NCBI RefSeq assembly: GCF_006542355.1
Contig: NZ_CP038141.1
Span: forward strand, 1,181,501 to 1,245,500
DNA: 64,000 nucleotides
Direction of reading: 5' to 3'
From: Swingsia samuiensis
GTDB taxonomy: Bacteria > Pseudomonadota > Alphaproteobacteria > Acetobacterales > Acetobacteraceae
Shown: piece after piece, positions 34,353 to 44,395 of the stretch
How positions within the stretch are numbered: the stretch's first letter is position 1
Layout: each line of letters starts with the position of its first letter
Translations under genes and position numbers: made by a program
The notes under the pieces: generated by a model
The model's database searches: none
What the model was told of the DNA's origin: nothing
Seen by the model: the letters and a program-made list of their open reading frames with translations, nothing else

Positions 34353-36362
34353 GTGTCCCTTTCATGGCAAGCTATACTGCGGCCGGGTTGGGTGTCTTTT
34401 ACCCTTCGGACGTGGGTGGCCTTTGTATTAGCGCTTCTTATTGCTTTTTGGGCCCAAGTTGATTCTCCTGCTGGCGCAGGGGTAACGGTGATGATTTTGG
34501 CGCAGCCCTTGCGCGGTCAGGCCTTATCTAAGGCTTTCTATAGAATGTTGGGCACTCTCATTGGGGTGGGTGTTTCAATTGTTCTCGTGGCTTTGTTTAA
34601 TCAAAACAGACGTCTATTTTTGGGAACAACTGCGCTCTGGTTGGGGGCGTGTGCTTTTGTCGGGACGTTAGAGCGCAACTTTAGAGCGTATGCAGCCTTG
34701 CTTGCCGGGTATGTAGTAGCCTTGGTTGCGGTTGCCACTATTGATGCCCCACAAAATGTATTTCAGGTTGGTATTGCCCGCGCTACAACAGTTACAATAG
34801 GCATCGCTGCAGTTGCGATCGTGAACCTCATGTCTGGATCGCCACAGGCGTGGCGTAGTCTTGCGCGGGGGTTGCAGTATTCTGGGCAAAGAATACGCCA
34901 AATTAGTCAGGCGGCTTTGATGGGAGACATCATTCCCTCTAACGAAGAACTGACAGCCATTAGCACTGAAATTTTATCGTTGGTTACGCATATTAGCTAT
35001 GCGCGAACTGAGTTGTCATATGGGCGTCGGCGGATGGCAGGGGCACGTCTCAGTCTTGTGGGAATGCTTACGGTTTTAACGTGCAGTCGTTCTATCGCAG
35101 TTCTTTTAAAAGAAGGAGATATTTCTGATATCGTCATTCGTCATGTGCGGTCATGGCATGAACGTGTGGTGGATGGTTCTAACCGGCATGAAACTATGAG
35201 GGAAATTCTGTCGGGGATTAATGAAGAAGATCCAGACTATATTGTTTCGCCTCGGGATGCGTGGTTTTTAGAACGCGCTTCTACATTAATTAGTAATCGG
35301 CTGCATATTCGAACCGGATTAAACACGCTCCTGAAGGCGGCTCCAGCAGGAGAAGCTTTAAAGTTAGCAAAGCTGGCCGATAACCCAGATTATATTACAG
35401 CATTTATTAATGCTATGCGTGTCATTCTGGGGTTCAGCATTGTTGCGGCTGTTTGCATCGGAACGGGGATTCCTGCTTCGTCTATTATTTTGTCTCAGTC
35501 AGCACTTGTTTTAACGTTGGCGACTGTCACTCTGGATTTAGCTCAGTTTGGTAAAGGGGTGATAATCGGAACGCCATTAGGGATTCTTGCCGCTGCTATA
35601 ATGTCTTTTGGAGTGTTGCCATGGGTTTACACACCTCAGACATTAGCACTTGTGATGTTGCCACAAACAATTATCGCATGTCTTCTTATCATGAACCCGA
35701 AGACAAGTGCTATCGGGTTTCATTACGGCACTTTTTTTCTCGTATTTATGAATTTAGGGAACCCTCATGTGTATGATGTAGGGTCTTTTATAACGAGAAA
35801 TGTATTCTATCTGGCTGCAGCCGCGCTTTCTTTCGTACTTCTTGTTTTAGTATGGCCCCCCACTGTCCGGAGATATCGGTTTCGCTTAGCGGTCGGTATT
35901 GCTCGTGACTTGGAAAGACAGCTTGATGGACATGGTGAAGCTATGGGGCCAGCATTGCTAAGTCGAAAATATGATCGGCTTAGCCAGTTCCTGCTTTTAA
36001 CCCGAAAGTTGGACTCTGCCGGTAAGGTAACATTGAATGTTTTTGAACGGTTTGTTGGTTTAGAGGATCTGGCGAGTACAATTGCCCGGGTGAGGTTGTA
36101 TCTGAGACAAGCTTCAAAGGTTGCTGCGTTGAGGGAATATACAAGCCCTGCTCAGAAGGCTTTGTCTCAAGATAATTTAACAGTCGTTGAGCAGGATTTA
36201 GATCAGTTAAATCAACGTTTTCTAGAGCGTTTTCAAAAAGATATAGCTGGTGAGGATGTTTTCATTCTCAATTGTGTTGCCGGCCTGGAAGCTGTGCGTG
36301 TGATGCTTCTTCGGAATAAGACGGCGATTCACCATTATGGAATTGGGCGCAGAAGATGGTGA
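34353..36362 (+). CDS. FUSC-family aromatic acid/fusaric acid exporter subunit
   Basis: A 669-residue inner-membrane protein of the FUSC/AaeB family (PF04632). It has two blocks of five to six helices (about residues 15-165 and 350-500), each followed by a cytoplasmic domain. It starts WVSFTLRTWVAFVLALLIAF and has ADSPAG-like VDSPAGAGVTVMILAQP. Such proteins export p-hydroxybenzoate, fusaric acid and related aromatic acids, with an HlyD-like adaptor. The start is GTG 34353, with AGGG upstream. It is followed by the small DUF1656 gene (7-bp overlap) and the adaptor gene, which is the standard order of this pump. Confidence 0.88.
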   Translation: MSLSWQAILRPGWVSFTLRTWVAFVLALLIAFWAQVDSPAGAGVTVMILAQPLRGQALSKAFYRMLGTLIGVGVSIVLVALFNQNRRLFLGTTALWLGACAFVGTLERNFRAYAALLAGYVVALVAVATIDAPQNVFQVGIARATTVTIGIAAVAIVNLMSGSPQAWRSLARGLQYSGQRIRQISQAALMGDIIPSNEELTAISTEILSLVTHISYARTELSYGRRRMAGARLSLVGMLTVLTCSRSIAVLLKEGDISDIVIRHVRSWHERVVDGSNRHETMREILSGINEEDPDYIVSPRDAWFLERASTLISNRLHIRTGLNTLLKAAPAGEALKLAKLADNPDYITAFINAMRVILGFSIVAAVCIGTGIPASSIILSQSALVLTLATVTLDLAQFGKGVIIGTPLGILAAAIMSFGVLPWVYTPQTLALVMLPQTIIACLLIMNPKTSAIGFHYGTFFLVFMNLGNPHVYDVGSFITRNVFYLAAAALSFVLLVLVWPPTVRRYRFRLAVGIARDLERQLDGHGEAMGPALLSRKYDRLSQFLLLTRKLDSAGKVTLNVFERFVGLEDLASTIARVRLYLRQASKVAALREYTSPAQKALSQDNLTVVEQDLDQLNQRFLERFQKDIAGEDVFILNCVAGLEAVRVMLLRNKTAIHHYGIGRRRW

Positions 36363-36556
36363 TACGGCAGGTTATAGATATAGACGGGTTGCTCGTCTCG
36401 GCTTTTGTTATTGATGTGGCCTTGTCGTTGATGACGCTAGGGCTGGTGAGATGGCTGTTCGGTGTTCTGAATTTATGGCGATATGTCTGGAACCCGCCTT
36501 TGGCACAATTTGGGCTTTTGGTCTGTTTCCTTGGAATTTACACATTATTTCTGTGA
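36356..36556 (+). CDS. DUF1656 (AaeX-like) small membrane protein
   Basis: 66 residues, two membrane helices (about 12-33 and 45-65), ending LLVCFLGIYTLFL. The family (DUF1656, YtcA/AaeX-like) is almost always encoded between the FUSC pump and its HlyD adaptor; its exact role is not known. ATG 36356 overlaps the end of the FUSC gene, so translation is coupled. Confidence 0.85.
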   Translation: MVIRQVIDIDGLLVSAFVIDVALSLMTLGLVRWLFGVLNLWRYVWNPPLAQFGLLVCFLGIYTLFL

Positions 36557-36572
36557 CATAAGGTTTTTGGCA

Positions 36573-37523
36573 GTGCTGGATAACGCTCATCGTTTAATAC
36601 GAATTTTGATTACCGCTTCGATCCTGATTGTCGCGGCTATTGTGATGATTATTTTGTGGGATTATTACACGGCTTCACCATGGACACGGAATGGGCAGGT
36701 CCGTGTTCAGGTGGCGAATATAGCCCCTCGTGTTTCCGGGCAGATTATTGATGTAAAAGTGACGGATAACCAAAAGGTTCATAAAGGCGATATTTTGTAC
36801 GTCATCGATCCGTTTGATTTTCAGGTTGCGGTTGATATGGCAAAGGCGAATGTATCACAGCGCAAAGCGGACCTTGATTTTAAAAATAACCAAGCAGAAT
36901 GGAGGCGCGTGATTCCGGGTGTTGCCGTGTCGAAAGAGGAAAAGCGGCAATATGTTGCTTTGGCTCAGCAGGCTCAAGCCGCGTATGACTCGGCACAGGC
37001 ACAACTTCATCAAGCTGAGATTAATTTACAGCGGACCCAAATTAGAAGTTCTATTGATGGGACGGTTACAAATCTGATTATGAGACCGGGGGATTATGCA
37101 TCCGCTGGTGTGGTGAATATGCATGTTATTGATACCCATTCTTTTTGGGTAGATGGGTATTTTGAAGAAACAAAAATACATGATCTTGATCTTGGAGATT
37201 ATGTTCGGATGGATTTGATGGGATATCATCAACCTTTATTTGGACATGTTCAAAGTATTACACGAGGAATTGCCAGTAATAATGCCCTCGTTAATGAGCA
37301 AGGGCTTCCTGTTGTTGACCCGGTTTATACATGGGTGCGTTTGGCGCAACGTATTCCTGTTCGGGTGAGTATTGATAAAATACCAGATGATTTGACATTA
37401 GCTGCGGGGATGACTGTTACCGTTACGATTGTCTCGGAAAGAGGTAATCGTCAACATCGTTCTCCGTATGATGCGTTACAGCATTTTGGAGATGATATGC
37501 GGCATCTTTTTGGATATAAATAG
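36573..37523 (+). CDS. HlyD/AaeA-like membrane fusion protein
   Basis: About 316 residues: one N-terminal membrane helix (residues 8-30), then a biotinyl-lipoyl-like half (VANIAPRVSGQIIDVKVTDN), an alpha-hairpin (about 75-135), the second lipoyl half (TQIRSSIDGTVTNLIMRPGD) and a beta-barrel (DTHSFWVDGYFEETKI). This is the AaeA/EmrA layout. It bridges the FUSC pump to an outer-membrane channel. GTG 36573 has AAGG 9 bases upstream; the frame stays open into the previous gene but that part is not expected to be translated. The TolC-like partner could be the NodT protein at the left end or another one. Confidence 0.87.
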   Translation: MLDNAHRLIRILITASILIVAAIVMIILWDYYTASPWTRNGQVRVQVANIAPRVSGQIIDVKVTDNQKVHKGDILYVIDPFDFQVAVDMAKANVSQRKADLDFKNNQAEWRRVIPGVAVSKEEKRQYVALAQQAQAAYDSAQAQLHQAEINLQRTQIRSSIDGTVTNLIMRPGDYASAGVVNMHVIDTHSFWVDGYFEETKIHDLDLGDYVRMDLMGYHQPLFGHVQSITRGIASNNALVNEQGLPVVDPVYTWVRLAQRIPVRVSIDKIPDDLTLAAGMTVTVTIVSERGNRQHRSPYDALQHFGDDMRHLFGYK

Positions 37524-37585
37524 TTTGATTTGTTAAGTGGTTTTTCTAAAAATATGCGTTGAAAACTCCCCAATTCTCACATTTG

Positions 37586-37625
37586 GTGCCGTGCTCTAGG
37601 GGATGGATTTAAAAGAGCACGGCAT
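37586..37625. terminator. hairpin between convergent efflux and ptrB genes
   Basis: GCCGTGCTCT (37588-37597) and AGAGCACGGC (37614-37623) form a perfect 10-bp stem that extends by two more pairs. The loop is 16 nt. There is no clear T-run, so it may be factor-dependent or act as an mRNA end stabiliser. Confidence 0.55.
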
Positions 37626-37630
37626 GGAGT

Positions 37631-39733
37631 TTAGTTCGTTTTTGCTTTTTGAATAGACCAAAGAGCAAAAGCCTGAACAAGCGCGACTTCTTCTAGGCGT
37701 TTGAAACGCCCTGATGACCCGCCGTGTCCTGCATCCATATTAATGCGGCAAAGGAAAGGGCCTCCAGAAGCAATTTCTCTAAGTTTGGCAATCCACTTGG
37801 CTGGTTCCCAATAGGTTACACGGGGGTCTGAAAGGCCACCCATGGCCAGAATAGGGGGATATGGGCAAGCCTGAATATTATCGTATGGGGAATAACTTTC
37901 AATTAAATCGTACGCTTCAGGATCTTCCAGTGGGTTTCCCCATTCGGGCCATTCTGGTGGGGTTAAAGGGAGGGATACGTCAGACATGGTGTTTAACATA
38001 TCAACAAACGGGACCTGAGCAGCAATACCTGCGAAGAGGTCTGGTGCCATATTGGCAATCGCTCCCATAAGGAGGCCGCCGGCTGACCCGCCATGAGCAA
38101 CGATATGGCCGGCTCGTGTATAGCCCTGAGAAATCAGATAATGTGCAGATGCGATAAAGTCCGTAAAAGTATTGGGTTTTGTTTTGCCGCGGCCTTGTAA
38201 AAACCAGTTCCAGCCTTTCTCGGTTCCCCCTCGGATGTGGGCGATGGCATAAATCCACCCTCGGTCAACCAAACTGAAAGCTGTGGTTGAGAAACTGGCA
38301 TCCATGGGAATACCATAAGAGCCATATCCATAAAGAAGTAAGGGAGCGGTTGAGTTAAGGGGCTGTCCTTTTTTCATCAGAACTGTGATGGGGATTGTTT
38401 CTCCATTCGTAGCTGTCGCAAAAAGACGGCGTGTTTCATATTGATCAGGATTATGACCAGATGGAACCTCACGAACTTTCATTAATTGGCGCGTGTTGTT
38501 GGACAGGTCGTAATCATACCAGTGAGCGGGTGTTGTAGGAGACTGATAGACGTAACGCAGGATGGGCGAGTTATACTCAAGCATTCCAAGCAGCGTTAGA
38601 TCATAGGCAGGTTCGTCCATTGCAATGGTGGTAGCTTGAGAGCGAATGTCCCCTGTGACTCCAAACTTTGTAACCCGAATATGAATGTTCCCGTCTTTAC
38701 GTTCAGCCCATGCAAAATAATCACGGGAGGCTGTGGCATCTAATAGGAAGTGGCCTTCTTTGTAAGGAAGAAACGCTTTCCAATGCTCCCGTCCCGTTTG
38801 GTGATCTGGAGTTTGCATGAACTGGAAGTCGATAGCACCATTGATATTGGTCAGAATAATGAAACGATCGTTCCAGTGCGTAAGGGAGTAACGTTCACCA
38901 CGGACAAGAGGTGCTGCGACAAAAGGTATCGCTGTGGGGTTGGATGCGGGAATGAGAAGTGTTTCATTTGTATCATGATCACCTCGTTCAATCATGATCC
39001 ATTTACGTGAGGCGGACGTTGTAATGCTTAGAAAAAATCCTGGATCAGTCTCGTCAAAAACAAGAACGTCTTCCCCTCCGGTTAATGGTCTGCGGTAAAT
39101 ACGAGATGGGCGGCCATTATCATCACGGTAAATCCAGAACAGCCATTCGCTGTCAGGAGAGATTGTAAAGCTACCGGTTGTACTCTCGACAGGAGAGGGG
39201 CACAGGGCACCTGTTTTGAGATCTTTGACTTGGATACGATAGATCTCTGAGCCTTGAACGTCTTCTGAATATATAAAGTAGTTATGATTGGCTGAGTGAG
39301 CGGTATGGCCAAGGGCATAATATTCAAAATTCTTCGCGAGAGCATCTACGTCCAGAAGAATTTCTTCTTGCCCTTCGGTGCGTAGCCGCCGTGCGTATAG
39401 TGGGTGTTGGGCTTTTTCTTTAAAACGTGTGTAGTAATCCCATGGGCCGTCTGGAACAGGAACAGACTCCTCAGCGGGAGGGATCCGCCCGATCATTTCC
39501 TTGAGGAGTTCTGCCTGAAGGGGAGCCACCTCAGCAAGGACGGCTTCAGCGTATGAGTTTTCTTCTTTGAGATGCGTTGCAATATCAGACCGTAAGGTGG
39601 CAGGGTTACGTAGGACCTGTTGCCAGTTCTCATCCTTCATCCAAGCATAAGAATCTGAACGAGTGCGCCCAAGCTGGGTGATCGTGATGGGTTCTTGACG
39701 AGGATTAGGGGGTAAAATTTTTGTATAAGACAT
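37631..39733 (-). CDS. ptrB: Oligopeptidase B (S9A prolyl oligopeptidase family)
   Basis: A 700-residue serine peptidase that cuts short peptides after Arg or Lys. A seven-bladed propeller (about residues 60-400) shields the alpha/beta hydrolase domain. The nucleophile is in AHGGSAGGLLMGAIAN, the Asp in LSDPRVTYWEPAKW and the His in MDAGHGGSSGRFKRLEE. The phrase KDENWQQVLRNPATL at the start and YGSYGIPMDASFS are typical of PtrB. There is no signal peptide; it is cytoplasmic or periplasm-independent. It is a single gene. Confidence 0.94.
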   Translation of the reverse strand: MSYTKILPPNPRQEPITITQLGRTRSDSYAWMKDENWQQVLRNPATLRSDIATHLKEENSYAEAVLAEVAPLQAELLKEMIGRIPPAEESVPVPDGPWDYYTRFKEKAQHPLYARRLRTEGQEEILLDVDALAKNFEYYALGHTAHSANHNYFIYSEDVQGSEIYRIQVKDLKTGALCPSPVESTTGSFTISPDSEWLFWIYRDDNGRPSRIYRRPLTGGEDVLVFDETDPGFFLSITTSASRKWIMIERGDHDTNETLLIPASNPTAIPFVAAPLVRGERYSLTHWNDRFIILTNINGAIDFQFMQTPDHQTGREHWKAFLPYKEGHFLLDATASRDYFAWAERKDGNIHIRVTKFGVTGDIRSQATTIAMDEPAYDLTLLGMLEYNSPILRYVYQSPTTPAHWYDYDLSNNTRQLMKVREVPSGHNPDQYETRRLFATATNGETIPITVLMKKGQPLNSTAPLLLYGYGSYGIPMDASFSTTAFSLVDRGWIYAIAHIRGGTEKGWNWFLQGRGKTKPNTFTDFIASAHYLISQGYTRAGHIVAHGGSAGGLLMGAIANMAPDLFAGIAAQVPFVDMLNTMSDVSLPLTPPEWPEWGNPLEDPEAYDLIESYSPYDNIQACPYPPILAMGGLSDPRVTYWEPAKWIAKLREIASGGPFLCRINMDAGHGGSSGRFKRLEEVALVQAFALWSIQKAKTN

Positions 39734-39943
39734 ATTAAGAGCATGGTTCAGAAAAGGAATTATTTCAATCCTGTTCAGTAATTTGAAGAGGTAACAGGAA
39801 ATTGATCAAATATTTTTGAATTGTAAGAAAACTTATTGTTGAATTATACTTTTAATGCAGAGGGGTGTCTTGCGTTTAGCAGGTTTATGCTTTGCTTATT
39901 GCTAAAACTCTTTAGGCACCCATGTAATTGGAGAATTATTCTT

Positions 39944-40471
39944 ATGAATAAGTATTATGCTCTTGTAGCCGCTCTTGGATTTGCTGTTTCTGGTGCAGCA
40001 TATGCTCAGACAGCTTCTGTGCCAGCTGGAGTTGTACAGAAAACTGTAAATGGGAATGGACCAGCAATTCTTGTTCCTGAAACAGGACATGTTGTTGCGG
40101 CTGGTTCTCAGGCTGTTGTTAATGGCCAACAAAAAGTACAAGCTGTTTCTATTAATGGTGTAGCAACAGCAGCAACACCAGGTGCTTTAGGGAATGATGG
40201 TCTTCCATCAATTGCAAATGCACAAGTTGGTAACGTTGCAGGTCTGACAGCATACTGTGTCCACAAGAAATTGGTACATGGTACAGCTCCACGCGTTGCA
40301 TCTCGTAAGCTTGCCCATCGCCCAGATGTTATTGCTGATCAGTACTACTCTCTTGGTGGTCGTGGTCTTCTTCAGACAGCAACGAACACACCTTTTGATA
40401 TCTCAAGCTTGCCAAAAGACAAAAAAGTTCTTCTTTGCGTAAGCTTAGTTCAGAAAGCACAAGGTCTTTAA
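39944..40471 (+). CDS. secreted hypothetical protein
   Basis: 175 residues from ATG 39944 (GGAG 10 bases upstream). The signal peptide is MNKYYALVAALGFAVSGAAY, then AQ. The first part of the mature protein is Val/Ala/Gly-rich with beta-like repeats (GHVVAAGSQAVVNGQQKVQA). The second has two cysteines (LTAYCVHKKLVHG; KKVLLCVSLVQKA), probably bridged. The family is unknown to me. A 210-bp gap before it and a strong terminator after it suggest an independently controlled, perhaps abundant, exported protein. Confidence 0.65.
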   Translation: MNKYYALVAALGFAVSGAAYAQTASVPAGVVQKTVNGNGPAILVPETGHVVAAGSQAVVNGQQKVQAVSINGVATAATPGALGNDGLPSIANAQVGNVAGLTAYCVHKKLVHGTAPRVASRKLAHRPDVIADQYYSLGGRGLLQTATNTPFDISSLPKDKKVLLCVSLVQKAQGL

Positions 40472-40494
40472 TTCTCTTAGAGAATGAAGACAAG

Positions 40495-40526
40495 AGCCCC
40501 GCCCTTTAAGGAGCGGGGCTTTTTTT
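40495..40526. terminator. terminator between secreted protein and opgH
   Basis: AGCCCCGC (40495-40502) and GCGGGGCT (40513-40520), loop of 10, then six more T. The stop codon of opgH on the minus strand lies in the T-run. Confidence 0.92.
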
Positions 40527-42678
40527 ATTTATGGAACTGTTTAAGAAGAGATATGCCTTCGGCTGTTTCTAGAACAGCTGATTTTTCTTGGCGTGTTAAA
40601 GAGCTGATCGCTTGTTGAAGCGAGGAGGCTTCCTTTAGTTTTAATAACCCTACAAGTTGATGAGAATTAATTTCTTCACCTGCTTTGCGAGCCGGTGGGA
40701 GAGCTGCAGTGTGCGCTTCGACCAGTTCATCACTTTCGAGCAATATTTTAAACGCTTCGCTGGGTTTGTGTGGAGCTGCGTGTTGTGCTTTTCGACGAAG
40801 ACGATCATTCGTTGCGGCAAGTTGTAAAATCGGCGGAGGAGAGGTTTCTTCTGGAATCAAAAGAAGCCCAGCTTTCCGTAAGGCTAAACCAACATCTCGG
40901 CTCGCGGTAAGAGCCGCAAGAGGAATAGCGAGCGCTAAACCGATAAGAACAGGTGTCATCCATAGGAAAAGAGCTTTAGAAACAGACCAAGCTGCAATGG
41001 CAAGTAGAATACCAAAAACGGTATATAGCCAGTATCCATGGACAACTTCTTTTAAAGAAACACGTCCATCCTCACGGTTCTGAGCGTTCCAGCCAGAGTC
41101 TCTGCCAAGCAAGATGGACAGAACGCCAGAGGTTTGGATGAGCATGGCGATCGGCGCAATCAGGCCGCCGATAATGGTTTCAATGATAATGGAAAGGAAT
41201 AAGCGGATGACACCGCCTGTTCCCTTTAATGTTTCCCGATTGAAGAGGGCTGCAATAAAAGAAAGCAGTTTGGGGGCTAAAAGAATAGCCATTGTTCCTA
41301 TGAAGACGTGTTTCGCTCCAATGGGATCCACTTTCGGCCAATGAGGGAAAAGTGTTGGTGTCGATCCAAAATATTCAGGGTGATAAAAGCGTGCTTGTAG
41401 AGAAATCAATATCCCAAAAAGAAGGAAAAGCAGCCATAGAGGTGACATGACATAGGAGCCAATGCCCATGAGCATGTGAACGCGGCTAACCCAGTGCATT
41501 CCTTTAGTATTTAAAATCTTGGCATGTTGGAGGTTACCTTGGCTCCAACGACGGTCCCGAATAGCTACATCTGTTAGGGAAGGGGGGCTTTCCTCGTAAG
41601 AACCGAAGAGGCCAGGGATCATATGGACAGCCCATCCACCCCGTCGAATAAGCGCTGCTTCGACAAAGTCATGGCTAAGAATATGCCCACCAAAAGGAGG
41701 TTTTCCTTTGAGGTGAGGCAGGCCGGCTTGTTCAGCAAACGCGCGGGTTCGTATAACGGCGTTATGGCCCCAATAATTCCCTTCTGAACCATGCCACCAA
41801 GCAACCCCATGAGCAATGAGAGGGCCATATACACGCCCTGCAAATTGTTGCATGCGAGCAAATAAGGTTTTCCCATCGATGATGACGGGGAGTGTTTGTA
41901 TGAGACCAACACCAGCATGATTTTCCATCGCCGAGACGACGCGAATAATCAGGTTTCCATCCATAACGCTGTCTGCATCAAGCGTGAGCATTTGCTCATA
42001 GGCTGCACCAAAGCGCTTCACCCATTCACCTAGATTTCCAGCTTTTCGATCTATATTTTTGTGGCGTCTACGGTAGAAAATGCGGGTTGTATCTTGAGTG
42101 CTTTGACGAAAAGCAAGAAAAGCACGTTCTTCTTGGATCCATACATCAGGGTTCGTGGTGTCAGATAGAATAAAGAAGTCAAAGGCATCAATTTGCCCTG
42201 TTTGTAAAATGCTATCGTAAATGGCTTTTAAGCCAGCCAATACCCGCTCTGGATCCTCATTATATGTGGGCATCAAGACGGCTGTTTTAGTTTTTAGCTG
42301 TGGTAGAGGACCCGAGCGATGGACGCCGAGGCCTAATCCACCACGAAAAAGAAGTGAAAAAAAGCCACCGATAGAGGATGTAAAAGAGAGAGCAATCCAA
42401 AAAGCAAGAATTGCAAATAAGATAAGGATAATAACACCCAGCGTGGACACACCCAGTGAGTTAAAAACCTTATTGATGCGATAGACACCAAAAACAGTTA
42501 GTAAAAGAGCTGACCCGAAAACGAATAACCGTCTTAACCATAACGTTGATGGTGTCGTTGGCAAAATACGAAAAGGCCGCCCATGCCGATCTGGCATATG
42601 GTGTAAACGCTGAGGCTCCATTTTAAGGGGAGCATCAGCTGGTAGAAAGGGGGCTTGAGAAGAGAACGTGTCTTTCAT
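40525..42678 (-). CDS. opgH: Osmoregulated periplasmic glucan glucosyltransferase OpgH/MdoH
   Basis: A roughly 717-residue membrane GT2 enzyme that polymerises glucose from UDP-glucose and moves it across the inner membrane. Two N-terminal helices lead to the catalytic domain (about 115-360), with TAVLMPTYNEDPERV, DFFILSDTTNPD, the DxD in LTLDADSVMDG, HDFVEAALIRRGGW and the final RDRRWSQGNLQH motif. Several more helices follow. I chose ATG 42678, overlapping the opgG stop as ATGA; an in-frame ATG at 42699 adds seven residues but has no ribosome binding site. Together with the preceding gene it makes periplasmic glucans that adjust the envelope to low osmolarity. Confidence 0.93.
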   Translation of the reverse strand: MKDTFSSQAPFLPADAPLKMEPQRLHHMPDRHGRPFRILPTTPSTLWLRRLFVFGSALLLTVFGVYRINKVFNSLGVSTLGVIILILFAILAFWIALSFTSSIGGFFSLLFRGGLGLGVHRSGPLPQLKTKTAVLMPTYNEDPERVLAGLKAIYDSILQTGQIDAFDFFILSDTTNPDVWIQEERAFLAFRQSTQDTTRIFYRRRHKNIDRKAGNLGEWVKRFGAAYEQMLTLDADSVMDGNLIIRVVSAMENHAGVGLIQTLPVIIDGKTLFARMQQFAGRVYGPLIAHGVAWWHGSEGNYWGHNAVIRTRAFAEQAGLPHLKGKPPFGGHILSHDFVEAALIRRGGWAVHMIPGLFGSYEESPPSLTDVAIRDRRWSQGNLQHAKILNTKGMHWVSRVHMLMGIGSYVMSPLWLLFLLFGILISLQARFYHPEYFGSTPTLFPHWPKVDPIGAKHVFIGTMAILLAPKLLSFIAALFNRETLKGTGGVIRLFLSIIIETIIGGLIAPIAMLIQTSGVLSILLGRDSGWNAQNREDGRVSLKEVVHGYWLYTVFGILLAIAAWSVSKALFLWMTPVLIGLALAIPLAALTASRDVGLALRKAGLLLIPEETSPPPILQLAATNDRLRRKAQHAAPHKPSEAFKILLESDELVEAHTAALPPARKAGEEINSHQLVGLLKLKEASSLQQAISSLTRQEKSAVLETAEGISLLKQFHK

Positions 42679-44225
42679 GGCGTCCAACGGTACATCCATT
42701 TTTCAGAAATTGCGCCTTGATCATTTGTAAGCTGGGCTTGCAGTTCAGCTATTTTTGCATCGCCGGGAGAGAATTTGAAAGTAGCTCTCCAACCTTTGAT
42801 GCTTGGATTGTCTTGAATTACGACATCTTGAATTGTGCCTTGAGAGACTTGTGTCATCAGGTGAAGCTGGTTGTTTTGAGGAGGCTTCTGAACGGAATCC
42901 CCTGAGAAATCAATCACAAAGAAACGTTGATCCGAATGATCAGGTACGGCCCCAATACGCGTTGCACTCACACGCGCAAGTTCTGTTGGCCACGGCGTAT
43001 CCCATCCCCAATACATACGATAAACGAAGTTATATTCTTTACCTGCTTGGAGAGAGGCCTGAGGTCGCCAGAATGCAATGATGTTATCATTAACCTCGTT
43101 TGGTGTGGGTATTTCAACAAGATCAATACTGCCATTGCCCCAATTCCCTATGGGCTCAATCCATAAGGAAGGGCGTTTTTCGTAATGTAGAGATAAATCC
43201 TGATAATTTTGAAAATTGCGTTTACGCTGCATAAGACCGAAGCCGTGAGGACTATCGTCAACAAAAGCAGAGAATTGCAAGTCTGTTGGATTTACAAGCG
43301 GACGATAAAGCTGTTGGCCAGAGCCCGTCCATACTTGGAGTGCCTCACTATCGTGTGCTGCTGGGCGCCAATCATCGACGTGATTACGTTCGTTCGTATC
43401 AAAGAAGAACATTCCAGCTAATGCGGCAATTCCAGCCTGATGGATTTCCTCACGTGGAAAGAGAGAGGACTGGACATCAAAAATAGTCGTATCGCCCGGA
43501 CGGATGGTAAAGCGGAAAGCCCCCGTGACGGAAGGGCTGTCCAAGAGGGCATGAATAACGATTGTTTCGACGCCTAAGGCAGGTTTTTCAAGCCAGAATT
43601 CGCGGAATATTGCGAATTCTTCTCCCTTGGGGTCGCCTGTGCCGTTAGAGAAGCCTCGTGCAGAAAGGCCATATGTTTGGCCCTTGGCAACGGCTTTAAA
43701 GTAAGATGCACCTAAGAAGACGGCGCATTCTTCCATGATACCAGGAGTATTGATGGAGTAGCGAAGGCGTAAGCCTCCAAATCCCAAGTCATCGGATACG
43801 CGGAACACCGGGTTAGTATAGGAGAACAAATCTGCATTATAATTAATGCGCGAAGAGTGACCGTCTACAACTTCATTCATTTCGATACGGGGTTTATATA
43901 GGAACCCCCGTGGGAAAAATTCGACATCGAAAGAAAGATTTTGCCCATGCCACAAAGCATAATCAGAATTGTAGGTAATACCTTTATACTGATCCGCATC
44001 AAGATTGGCGATTTCAGAGGGTAAGCTCTGGGGAGGGGCATTATAGGGTGATTTTGCTAGTTTTTGCGCAATCAAACGTACCGTATTGTTATCAAAAGGT
44101 GTCGGTGAAGACGTTTGGGGCATAGAGGGTGCAGGTGTGGATTGAGCGAGTGCAACCCGGGCAGAACTTCCTAATAAGGACAATCCTGCTCCAAGCTTCA
44201 CTAAATCACGACGCCGTACGCTCAT
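42675..44225 (-). CDS. OpgG/OpgD-family periplasmic glucan biosynthesis protein
   Basis: 516 residues. The N-terminus MSVRRRDLVKLGAGLSLLGS has a twin-arginine signal, like E. coli OpgD, while OpgG uses Sec. The mature protein is the two-domain MdoG/OpgG fold: a beta-sandwich (from IAQKLAKSPY to about 400) with YKGITYNSDYALW and FFPRGFLYKPRIEMNEVVDG, then an Ig-like part. These proteins shape or release the nascent beta-glucan made by OpgH. OpgG- and OpgD-type glucanase activities differ in where they act; by export signal I lean to OpgD-like, by operon to OpgG. It is directly upstream of opgH with a 4-bp overlap. Confidence 0.88.
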   Translation of the reverse strand: MSVRRRDLVKLGAGLSLLGSSARVALAQSTPAPSMPQTSSPTPFDNNTVRLIAQKLAKSPYNAPPQSLPSEIANLDADQYKGITYNSDYALWHGQNLSFDVEFFPRGFLYKPRIEMNEVVDGHSSRINYNADLFSYTNPVFRVSDDLGFGGLRLRYSINTPGIMEECAVFLGASYFKAVAKGQTYGLSARGFSNGTGDPKGEEFAIFREFWLEKPALGVETIVIHALLDSPSVTGAFRFTIRPGDTTIFDVQSSLFPREEIHQAGIAALAGMFFFDTNERNHVDDWRPAAHDSEALQVWTGSGQQLYRPLVNPTDLQFSAFVDDSPHGFGLMQRKRNFQNYQDLSLHYEKRPSLWIEPIGNWGNGSIDLVEIPTPNEVNDNIIAFWRPQASLQAGKEYNFVYRMYWGWDTPWPTELARVSATRIGAVPDHSDQRFFVIDFSGDSVQKPPQNNQLHLMTQVSQGTIQDVVIQDNPSIKGWRATFKFSPGDAKIAELQAQLTNDQGAISEKWMYRWTP

Positions 44226-44395
44226 ACTGTTTCCTATAATCTAAAAAAATCGTCACTGATTATGCCAACAAAGAAGGTAAAGAATATGGCACATTAAACT
44301 TTATTAATAGCATAGAAATTATTTATGCAGAAAAAATAATTAATAATATTGGCAATCACGTAAAAAAAATAAATCTCACGAAGGTTTGTTGTTTG

